Assembly: GCA_002430925.1 (NCBI GenBank) | Contig: DJDD01000066.1 | Coordinates: forward strand, 1 to 16,239 | DNA: 16,239 nucleotides | DNA from: Flavobacteriales bacterium UBA5933 | GTDB lineage: Bacteria > Bacteroidota > Bacteroidia > Flavobacteriales > Weeksellaceae | Direction of reading: 5' to 3' | Shown: positions 1-6,451 of the stretch, piece after piece | Layout of the letters: each line of letters opens with the position of its first letter | How positions within the stretch are numbered: the stretch's first letter is position 1 | Notes under the pieces: generated by a model | Databases searched by the model: none | The model's input: the letters and a program-made list of their open reading frames with translations, nothing else | What the model was told of the DNA's origin: nothing | Made by a program: the position numbers and the translations under genes

Positions 1-107
1 TCTTTAGCAATCTCAACAACTTTTTTCCTAAATTCACAAGAAACCTTGTTTCTCCAAATTAAATCATATTGTTTACAAACACAACTACTACTATCATTCT
101 CTTTTTT
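1..107 (-). CDS. 5' end of a headless effector C-terminal cassette (partial, runs off left edge)
   Basis: Read on the minus strand, this stretch encodes a linker (KKENDSSS), then SCVCKQYDLIW and the beginning of a lysozyme-like domain. Bases 1-89 match 5088-5176, inside the 834-residue effector gene, at 88 of 89 positions; the one difference changes Gly to Arg after the Trp. The frame stays open upstream only into the adjoining repeat, where it meets a stop near 158, and there is no ATG, GTG or TTG between that stop and the window edge. It therefore looks like the start of a displaced, promoterless and start-less toxin C-terminus, a donor copy for the expressed effector. It could also be a plain decaying duplicate; the rest of the gene lies outside the window, so its length and integrity are unknown. 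Confidence 0.55.
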
Positions 108-138
108 TAGAAATTCTGCTTTTCTAAAAAAATTATTT

Positions 139-240
139 GGCCGTTCGAGCGGGCTTTATGTTGCAATCTTTTACAAACACAGACTTCGGCTACGCTCAGC
201 CATCGGTTTGTAAAAGGATTTACACGGCAATCCCTAACGC
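139..240 (+). repeat. Structured intergenic repeat element, copy 1
   Basis: Shared core: a 5' block with CGAGCGGGCTTT, then CAATCTTTT, a variable stem-loop, AAAAGGATT, and a 3' block ending CAATCCCTAACGC. The outer stem pairs CGTT (142-145) with AACG (236-239); the first base pair seen in the other copies is a C-C mismatch here. The central arms CTTTTACAAAC (168-178) and GTTTGTAAAAG (206-216) are perfectly complementary. The element is oriented opposite to the flanking minus-strand genes. Confidence 0.8.
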
Positions 241-259
241 AATATTCCATTTTAAAAAT

Positions 260-299
260 AGCCAATAATAACAACTTTACAAGATTGCTATTATTGGCT
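260..299 (-). terminator. Terminator hairpin downstream of the distal immunity gene
   Basis: Arms AGCCAATAATA (260-270) and TATTATTGGCT (289-299) are perfectly complementary, with partial pairing continuing inward. On the minus strand it follows the stop of the lipoprotein gene at 343 and is followed by a T-rich run (TATTTTTAAAA). Its loop is the reverse complement of the loop in the homologous hairpin at 3081-3120. It could act on both strands. Confidence 0.65.
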
Positions 300-342
300 A
301 TAAAACTGTAATGAACATTTATCATTAACTATATATTTATTA

Positions 343-1413
343 TTACCAATATGTCACTATAAAATCTTTTACATATTCTTTTAAATGAGGTAAACCATAA
401 TAATCATTATCCCGCCAACTATCACTATCTCCAAAAATATATTTAGGTTCTCCATTGTACCATTCTTCGTATTTATCTGACCAATATTTTCTTCTCAAAG
501 GATAACTCGTATTAAATATATAACCACGTATTTCTGCAAATTCATCTATACTCCAACCAAGACTAGATCTACTTTTTTGTCCGTAGTTTTCTAAAGCAAA
601 TAAATAGCTACTATTTTCCTTAGTAGTAGTTTTTGAGATATAATCTAATATTTCTGTATTAATCTCTAAATTTCCTTTATTATCTTTCGTAAAGACTAAA
701 TAATCTATAACCATTTCTGGAGTTGTTATATTATCCTGCATTACTTTTTCCAATAAAGAAAAATCATTAGCTAACGGTACTTTATTTTGTTTTATTACGT
801 ATTTTTCTAAATCAGTAATTGGTTCAGTTAAATAAGACTCTTCATAGTTTGAAAGCAATATACTTTTATTACCTACCAAAGCATAAATCCTAGGTGTATT
901 ATTTAGATTTCTTACCATATACTGCACTTTATCAAAGGTTATCCCTAATTTTTTTACATCCTCATAACTATATGTATAATTACCATAATTCTTAAATTCA
1001 TGTGTTGTGCTTATACCATACATTTGAAATAAGGGAAATTCTTCTGAAATTGTAGGTATCAAAATTATATAATCACCATTTTTTTCAAAAATTAAAATCT
1101 CTTTTGTTTTTATAATAGTAGGCTTATCTCCATATTCTGTTATTTGTCCCAAATCTACATTTAAGTACTGATTTTTTATCTCTAAAAAAGACCTTTCTGG
1201 ATTTGGAAAAGAAATTAAAGATAAAAAATTCAACTCACTGAACTTTATAATTATCAATTGGTCACTAGAAGGTATAACTTTAGCTTTATTATCTATAATA
1301 TTATAATTATTTTCTGATTGATCACTTTTATACGCGTAGGTTTTATTTTTTTCTTTCTCTTGTCCATTACAACTTATTAGAAATAATAAACTTAATAATA
1401 TAATATTTTTCAT
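343..1413 (-). CDS. Lipoprotein, probable immunity protein of the GH19/M23 cassette
   Basis: A protein of 356 residues when started at the ATG at 1411-1413. That start gives a clear lipoprotein signal: MKNIILLSLLFLISC followed by NGQ, the lipobox form usual in Flavobacteriia. An ATG further upstream (1465-1467) would put 18 residues in front of the signal and overlap the preceding gene, so I reject it. The mature part is rich in Tyr, Asn and Lys and I recognise no family in it. The start lies 4 bases after the stop of the GH19/M23 frame (1418-1420), a spacing typical of toxin-immunity pairs. A periplasmic lipoprotein is where an immunity protein against a wall-cutting toxin must sit. Function is inferred from position and export signal only. 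Unlike the toxin upstream, it has a normal start codon, so it could still be made. Confidence 0.7.
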   Translation of the reverse strand: MKNIILLSLLFLISCNGQEKEKNKTYAYKSDQSENNYNIIDNKAKVIPSSDQLIIIKFSELNFLSLISFPNPERSFLEIKNQYLNVDLGQITEYGDKPTIIKTKEILIFEKNGDYIILIPTISEEFPLFQMYGISTTHEFKNYGNYTYSYEDVKKLGITFDKVQYMVRNLNNTPRIYALVGNKSILLSNYEESYLTEPITDLEKYVIKQNKVPLANDFSLLEKVMQDNITTPEMVIDYLVFTKDNKGNLEINTEILDYISKTTTKENSSYLFALENYGQKSRSSLGWSIDEFAEIRGYIFNTSYPLRRKYWSDKYEEWYNGEPKYIFGDSDSWRDNDYYGLPHLKEYVKDFIVTYW

Positions 1414-1417
1414 CCTT

Positions 1418-2869
1418 TTATTTTTGAAACTCTGATTGATTATAATGTGTAAGACTTTTCTTACCATTCACCTCATTGATTTTTCCTCTATTTTTTTCTT
1501 TCTCTTGTTTCTTTTTTTCATCTTGACTCTGTTCTTTATAACCTTTGTATTTAACAAAAAAAGCTGGGTTTATTCTATGTTGAGTACCTACACCCATTTC
1601 ATATTTACAAAAGATTTCAAAATGAAGATGAGGAGCTGTAGTACCTCCAACTACTCCGGAACGACCTGTTGCACCTAAAATATCTCCGCATTTAACTTCT
1701 TGTCCATAAGTATATTCATTAACAAAATCTAAATGAGCATAAAAGAGAAAAATATCTCCATTTTCAGTCCAACTTTTTCCTTGTTCTATTTCTCCTACTT
1801 CCTTATACTGCAAAATATAATTTAACTTTCTTTTCATAAAAGCTTTTGGATCTTTTACTTTTATGGTAATTGTATTTCCATAACCTTTATGTGAACATCT
1901 ATGAAAAACTGTACCATCTACACAGGCATAAATATTTGTTCCTGTTTTTGCAAATAAATCTAAACCTGAATGATTTGACCTATTTCTTGTTTTACCAAAT
2001 AATCCCCAATGTTTACCTGCTTCTCCACCACCACCACTTTGCATATATAATGTACACATAGGATTATCCACAGGATCGTGCCATTTTCCATTAGGCTTAC
2101 TTTTCTTCTCTTCCTTAAAAATATTTTTACAACTATCTACCAAAAAAGTAACTTTCGTTTTTTGGTAATGATTTCTCCTTATAGATCTAGAGTCTGTATG
2201 TTTATTAATAATATCAACTATTAAATCCACAACCTTATTATCCTCCATAGTTCCTGTTCTGTCGGCTTGCGCATACATTTTGTCTTTATACCAATCGGCT
2301 AACCCCGTCAAAACGGCTTCTTCCATAGTCATATAACCATTTGCTATGCTAATTGCATTATTGGGGTTATCATATTTCTTATAAATATCTATACCAGAAC
2401 CAGAACTTATTTTGTTTATTGTATCCTGTATAACTTTATAATTACTACGTCCTGTTATTTGTAATAAACCACGTCCTCTAAAATTCCAACCATCATTCGC
2501 TCCTGTGTTTTTAAAATTTTTCCCTGTCGTATAGTGAGAGCCGTAAGCGTAATTAGCTAATATTATTTGGTTAGTTTCCGATAGCACTAATCCTTTTACA
2601 ACTTTTCTTCCATATTTTTGTGCTATTGTTTTTCCTTCATCTGTTGTAAAAGCATTTAAACCTGCTGCTGCTAAATTATCTTTATAATAATCAAAACTTT
2701 CTCCTCTAAGCCCAGATTCCAAATCCGAGCCTGTTTCTTGTATACTTTGTGCAAAAAAATGAGCCTTCCTTGCACAAGTATCCAATTTGTATAATTTTCT
2801 ATATTTATTAAGATACTTAGCTAATTCTTTTAATCTTTCATTTGTAGCATCTTTATAAACTCCTTTCAA
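1418..2869 (-). CDS. Headless effector C-terminus: GH19-like glycosidase + M23 peptidase
   Basis: Two wall-degrading domains are visible. Residues 1-230 resemble glycoside hydrolase 19: a likely catalytic Glu in FFAQSIQETG (Glu45), and RGRGLLQITGRSNY near residues 128-142, the family signature. Residues 290-435 are an M23 metallopeptidase: NHSGLDLF near 297-304 (His and Asp ligands), YAHLD, and APHLHFE near 410-416 (HxH). A charged tail follows. There is no signal peptide. The only start-like codon is TTG at 2867-2869, but coding similarity clearly begins earlier: the open frame upstream reads KKENDSISCPNCNKDITLEELKG before meeting a stop at 2981-2983, with no ATG, GTG or TTG. The fragment lacks the beta-rich delivery part of the 834-residue effector and starts at the same KKEN linker, so it looks like a displaced toxin cassette, probably silent. 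Translation from the TTG cannot be excluded. Confidence 0.75.
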   Translation of the reverse strand: MKGVYKDATNERLKELAKYLNKYRKLYKLDTCARKAHFFAQSIQETGSDLESGLRGESFDYYKDNLAAAGLNAFTTDEGKTIAQKYGRKVVKGLVLSETNQIILANYAYGSHYTTGKNFKNTGANDGWNFRGRGLLQITGRSNYKVIQDTINKISSGSGIDIYKKYDNPNNAISIANGYMTMEEAVLTGLADWYKDKMYAQADRTGTMEDNKVVDLIVDIINKHTDSRSIRRNHYQKTKVTFLVDSCKNIFKEEKKSKPNGKWHDPVDNPMCTLYMQSGGGGEAGKHWGLFGKTRNRSNHSGLDLFAKTGTNIYACVDGTVFHRCSHKGYGNTITIKVKDPKAFMKRKLNYILQYKEVGEIEQGKSWTENGDIFLFYAHLDFVNEYTYGQEVKCGDILGATGRSGVVGGTTAPHLHFEIFCKYEMGVGTQHRINPAFFVKYKGYKEQSQDEKKKQEKEKNRGKINEVNGKKSLTHYNQSEFQK

Positions 2870-2958
2870 CTCTTCTAAAGTTATATCCTTATTACAATTC
2901 GGACAACTAATACTATCATTCTCTTTTTTAGAAATTCTGCTTTTCTAAAAAATTTATT

Positions 2959-3061
2959 TGGGCGTTCGAGCGGGCTTTCTGTTACAATCTTTTCTAATTG
3001 GGCATTGAGGCTCTCGAAATGAATCCAATCAGAAAAGGATTTACACGACAATCCCTAACGC
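2959..3061 (+). repeat. Structured intergenic repeat element, copy 2
   Basis: The outer stem GCGTT (2961-2965) pairs with AACGC (3057-3061). Central arms CTTTTCTAATTGG (2988-3000) and CCAATCAGAAAAG (3025-3037) pair with one mismatch. The core blocks are nearly identical to copy 1 while the loop between the arms is unrelated. The orientation is opposite to the surrounding genes. Confidence 0.8.
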
Positions 3062-3080
3062 AAAATATAAGTTTGAAAAT

Positions 3081-3120
3081 AGCCAATAATAACAATCTTG
3101 TAAAGTTGTTATTATTGGCT
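3081..3120 (-). terminator. Terminator hairpin ending the effector operon
   Basis: Perfect 15-base arms, AGCCAATAATAACAA (3081-3095) and TTGTTATTATTGGCT (3106-3120), enclose a 10-base loop. On the minus strand it lies about 30 bases after the lipoprotein stop at 3150 and runs into ATTTTCAAAC. It should keep operon transcription from reaching the headless cassette downstream. Confidence 0.7.
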
Positions 3121-3149
3121 AAATTAGTTTTTCGGAAAACAAAATTTTA

Positions 3150-3932
3150 TTATTTATCATCAGGTACTTCTGATGCAGATTTTGCATATTTAAATGCAAA
3201 TATTCCGGATGTATTATTATTCTTAGATTTTCTATCTTGAATTAAATTACTTTCTACTAAAAATTGATTATTTTTCTTATATAATTTTGCTAAAATAGAT
3301 GAAGAATTTTTTATATATAGAGTATCTTTGTTTTGGATTAAATCTAATGATTTGTATAAAAAATGTCCATCCCCTCCGCTATAACCATAATTAGTTTTAT
3401 TTTCATCTATATCTATATAATAAGATCCTATAGAATCTTTACTATCAAAAGGATCATAGTAATAAATCCCTTGCCATTTTTTAGTTAGATTATTATAATC
3501 ATCTTCATCCTCAAAGGTTATACAGTTTTCACTATTACCTTTTATTACTTCAATTTTATTAAGATTCTTTTTATTGACATAATATTTCACCAAATCTCCA
3601 TCTAAACTTCCTGTTCTTTTTATAATACTTTTTTCTTTATTAAACCAAGAAATATCATATTTTTCATCTTTGTTAATATATACAGATATTAAATTATTTT
3701 TATTTTCAACAATTTTATAAATTTTAAATGAGCTATCTTCCATTATTCCATAATCATAAATAGAATCATTTTTTATCTTGAAAGATTCATTATTATATCC
3801 ACAATCTATAATATAATAGTCATTACCATTCTTTTTAACTTCATACCACGTTGTTCCTAATATAGACTTTTCATTCTGCCCTTGACAAGAATGTATTATA
3901 AAAATAATTAGTATTAATTTAAAATATTTCAT
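3150..3932 (-). CDS. Lipoprotein, probable immunity protein of the 834-residue effector
   Basis: A protein of 260 residues with a lipoprotein signal (MKYFKLILIIFIIHSC, then QGQ; modified Cys16). The mature part is Asn/Lys/Tyr-rich and predicted mostly beta; it contains KWQGIYYYDPFD near residue 155, a W-x-G-x-Y pattern seen in many small flavobacterial lipoproteins. I do not recognise a named family. Its ATG overlaps the TGA of the effector gene (ATGA at 3929-3932), which implies translational coupling and equal expression. Overlap with a wall-targeting effector and export to the periplasmic face make an immunity role likely. This is inference from context, not from a recognised immunity domain. 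The operon terminator follows directly. Confidence 0.75.
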   Translation of the reverse strand: MKYFKLILIIFIIHSCQGQNEKSILGTTWYEVKKNGNDYYIIDCGYNNESFKIKNDSIYDYGIMEDSSFKIYKIVENKNNLISVYINKDEKYDISWFNKEKSIIKRTGSLDGDLVKYYVNKKNLNKIEVIKGNSENCITFEDEDDYNNLTKKWQGIYYYDPFDSKDSIGSYYIDIDENKTNYGYSGGDGHFLYKSLDLIQNKDTLYIKNSSSILAKLYKKNNQFLVESNLIQDRKSKNNNTSGIFAFKYAKSASEVPDDK

Positions 3933-6433
3933 TTTTTCTTATTTTTTCTTATTTGAGTTACTGTATAAAAATGTCCATTATAAACTGTTTTTCCTTTTAA
4001 TGAATAATCTGATTTATCAAGATATAATCGATTATCATCACTTGCTCCTTTGTCTTTATGGACAGTTCCTACATCATAAAATCTATAATAAATTTTACCA
4101 TTTTCACACCCCTTACCAATAATAACGATAAAATGGTCTGTTGTACCTTCATTATATCCATATCCTAATTTATGATCCACTCCAAGTTGCAGAGGATTAC
4201 CTTTTTCTAACTCCATATTCATATAACTTATTCCTTTCTTACTATTTTCTTTGTTAATAATAAGTTTTGTATGAGTATTATTTTCTAATGCAATTTGAAA
4301 TATATCTTTTTCATCTTTTGATGTACTGGCTAAACCTATTTTATTTAAAATATCATCACACGTTTTTTTACAAGCAACATTTTGCTTTTTTTTATCTCCC
4401 CATTTAGAATCAAATTGAGTTTGCCATTCCACTTTAGCTGTTAAGTCATAATGATTTTCATTACATTTACTACATTCTACTTTATTTTTTTCTTCTTTCT
4501 TAACCACTACTGTTTGACATGTAAAAGATTTAACCTTATTATTTTCTCCTAAGACAGTCCAATATCTAAATCTTGGTTTCAAATCCTTTTTTTCTATCTT
4601 ACCATTAGCCAAAGATTTATCTTTTTTTAATCTATTTTCTATTATTAGTTCCTTTTCATCATAATATTCATATTCTATACTTTTATTACTCTCGTAATGT
4701 CTTACATTATTTTGTATATCTCTTTCTTTACTATAACAAACATAATCATCTGATTTACCCGTTGCAGCAGGACACCAAATGGTTAAATACATATCCAAAG
4801 AGTTATTTATTATTTTTTTATAATGAGTTTTCCACATATCAAAATAAAGCTTTACATAAGTCAATTGTTGTACTGCTGTTAAATTTGCTAAATCTTCTTT
4901 CGTAATTTTATTTCCTCCGTTATAGCCTGTCCTGTTCATATCTGCAACAGCAGTATCTGTAAATTGTATAAGACCTGTTGCACTATTAGGATAACCATAA
5001 TCCGCTGTAAATCTTTTTCCTGTTTCTAGTGCCATACAAATCATCAATTCATTAGCCATTTTTACTTTTTGGCTTTCTCCCCACAATTCTTTAGCAATCT
5101 CAACAACTTTTTTCCTAAATTCACAAGAAACCTTGTTTCCCCAAATTAAATCATATTGTTTACAAACACAACTACTTTTATTCTCTTTTTTAGAAGTATC
5201 ACTTTCAAAGGCAGGAGATATAGCATTCTCTGGAGGTATTGGTTTGGCACACAATTGTGTGGTAAGCATTTGTGATTTTTTGCTTATTTTGTTGTAGATA
5301 ACTTCCGCAAATATTTCATAAGTAAAACAAAATAAAGGGTTATGATTAGAATTTTCTCCTGTCTTGGTTACTAAATCAAATGCGTATATTCCTGTGTTAT
5401 TATCTTTAAAAGCTAATCTCTCTTCACTAAACAATAATTCGAAATCAGCTTTATCATCTCCCAATGGTACAAAACCTACTCCAAGTTTTGGTCGGATTTT
5501 CCAGATATTTATTGTTATTTCTTCATTAAACAAATTCTCTCCCTCAACTATAACTTCTATTTTATCTGAATGTTCCGTTTTGGAAATATATCTTCTGTAA
5601 TTCTTGTCATCAAAATATATTCTTTTTATTATTCCTTTACTATCTGCTTTATTTATTGTAGAATCTACTTTGGATGAATGTTTTACAGAATCTACAACTG
5701 GAGCTTTCGGTTTATCGGAAACCCTACGCTCTAGGTTTATTACATTTATATTGTTTGATGCTTTTTTACTATTATCATATTCTACCAAAATATAATATTC
5801 ATGTAGACTATCATCATCTTCTTGCAATTGTGCCAATTTCATGTATATAGGGAATAGCATAAAATCGCAACGTGCATTTTCCTTACTATCTACAATTACT
5901 GGTTTGGATTTTGTAATAAACTGATTCTTTTCGTTGTGTCCTGCTCCTACCTCATCGTCTTCCCACAAAGAAAATGTAACTGTTTCTCCTGCCATGTTTC
6001 TACATTTTGCAATAACATGTATAGTATCCTTATAACTAAGTGGTTTTGTGATAGGATTACCATTGGTATCTGTAAGTTTTATACTTTCTATTACTTTACC
6101 CTCTACTGGTGCTATTTTTTTGTCACTAACTACTGGTTGGACTATGATAGACATAGGTTCCTTGCCCTCTGCTTTGTACAAATAACCTTCTATACGAAAT
6201 ATATCTTTTTCTGTTCCTGAAGTAAATGTAAATTCACCAAGTCCACGCTTTTTTATATTTGTTGTAGTAAATTCACCATTTTTACGCTTTTTAAAAAGTT
6301 CCCAAATTACTCTTTGGGGATTACAGCTACTAGGTGTTGTAGAAGGATACCATTCCTCCACTTTATACGTTGCCTTTTCTCCTATTTTTGGAGATGTAGG
6401 CCCCGATATTCGTAATACGCCTTGCTTTTCCAT
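3929..6433 (-). CDS. Modular peptidoglycan-targeting effector (beta-rich N-terminus, lysozyme-like domain, cysteine-peptidase-like C-terminus)
   Basis: An 834-residue protein without a signal peptide. Residues 1-415 are beta-rich Ig-like segments; those near 117-235 and 270-400 look like copies of one another (IESIKLTD...DTIHVIAKCRNMAGETVTFSLWED against IIKRIYFDD...KIEVIVEGENLFNEEITINIWKI). A KKENKSS linker leads to Cys422-x-Cys424, where the toxin part begins. Residues 425-600 look lysozyme/transglycosylase-like: Glu470 in ICMALETGKRF is a likely catalytic acid, and GLIQFTDTA follows near 492. Residues 670-834 suggest a papain- or C39-like cysteine peptidase or amidase, with Cys688 or Cys692 (ACKKTC), His767 (DHFIVI) and Asp787 (YDVG) as a candidate triad. 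The gene follows the DUF4280 protein by 18 bases and overlaps its presumed immunity gene. Delivery by a contractile system is inferred from those neighbours. The catalytic assignments are by motif only. Confidence 0.75.
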   Translation of the reverse strand: MEKQGVLRISGPTSPKIGEKATYKVEEWYPSTTPSSCNPQRVIWELFKKRKNGEFTTTNIKKRGLGEFTFTSGTEKDIFRIEGYLYKAEGKEPMSIIVQPVVSDKKIAPVEGKVIESIKLTDTNGNPITKPLSYKDTIHVIAKCRNMAGETVTFSLWEDDEVGAGHNEKNQFITKSKPVIVDSKENARCDFMLFPIYMKLAQLQEDDDSLHEYYILVEYDNSKKASNNINVINLERRVSDKPKAPVVDSVKHSSKVDSTINKADSKGIIKRIYFDDKNYRRYISKTEHSDKIEVIVEGENLFNEEITINIWKIRPKLGVGFVPLGDDKADFELLFSEERLAFKDNNTGIYAFDLVTKTGENSNHNPLFCFTYEIFAEVIYNKISKKSQMLTTQLCAKPIPPENAISPAFESDTSKKENKSSCVCKQYDLIWGNKVSCEFRKKVVEIAKELWGESQKVKMANELMICMALETGKRFTADYGYPNSATGLIQFTDTAVADMNRTGYNGGNKITKEDLANLTAVQQLTYVKLYFDMWKTHYKKIINNSLDMYLTIWCPAATGKSDDYVCYSKERDIQNNVRHYESNKSIEYEYYDEKELIIENRLKKDKSLANGKIEKKDLKPRFRYWTVLGENNKVKSFTCQTVVVKKEEKNKVECSKCNENHYDLTAKVEWQTQFDSKWGDKKKQNVACKKTCDDILNKIGLASTSKDEKDIFQIALENNTHTKLIINKENSKKGISYMNMELEKGNPLQLGVDHKLGYGYNEGTTDHFIVIIGKGCENGKIYYRFYDVGTVHKDKGASDDNRLYLDKSDYSLKGKTVYNGHFYTVTQIRKNKKK

Positions 6434-6451
6434 TAGGTTGTAGATTTTTGA

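Larger units (their letters stand above)
84..300. repeat. Long direct repeat, copy A (cassette spacer)
   Basis: This segment aligns with 2906-3121 along its whole length: the linker coding end (KKEN), a shared stretch after it, the structured repeat element and a terminator hairpin. The two copies differ mainly in the variable loop of the repeat element and in the orientation of the terminator loop. The pair brackets the GH19/M23 cassette and its immunity gene, giving a unit of about 2.8 kb that homologous recombination could delete or duplicate. Confidence 0.8.
2906..3121. repeat. Long direct repeat, copy B (cassette spacer)
   Basis: Counterpart of 84-300, in the same orientation: KKEN linker end, structured repeat, then terminator hairpin. 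It separates the terminated operon (stop at 3150) from the headless GH19/M23 cassette. The A-run in the linker has 6 residues here, as in the expressed effector gene, against 7 in copy A. Confidence 0.8.

Noticed and set aside
139..240. CRISPR array
   Set aside because: The repeats are long, few, far apart and in mixed orientation, with no regular spacers.
107..325. Open frame of 72 codons on the minus strand
   Set aside because: It runs through the terminator hairpin and structured repeat copy 1, has no recognisable protein features, and a similar frame through the homologous spacer is not conserved.
1414..1467. Upstream ATG start for the distal lipoprotein
   Set aside because: It would add 18 charged residues ahead of a clear lipoprotein signal and overlap the preceding frame; the ATG at 1411-1413 fits better.
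139..3061. Repeat copies as integron attC sites bounding toxin cassettes
   Set aside because: They fold and flank a cassette, but copies 3 and 4 lie beside housekeeping genes, the GTT core expected in attC is lost in copies 3 and 4, and no integrase is present.
84..3121. Insertion sequence or composite transposon
   Set aside because: No transposase frame, no terminal inverted repeats and no target-site duplication could be seen around the direct repeats.
2998..3240. Open frame of 80 codons on the plus strand
   Set aside because: It crosses repeat copy 2, the terminator and the antisense of the lipoprotein gene's 3' end; chance frame.
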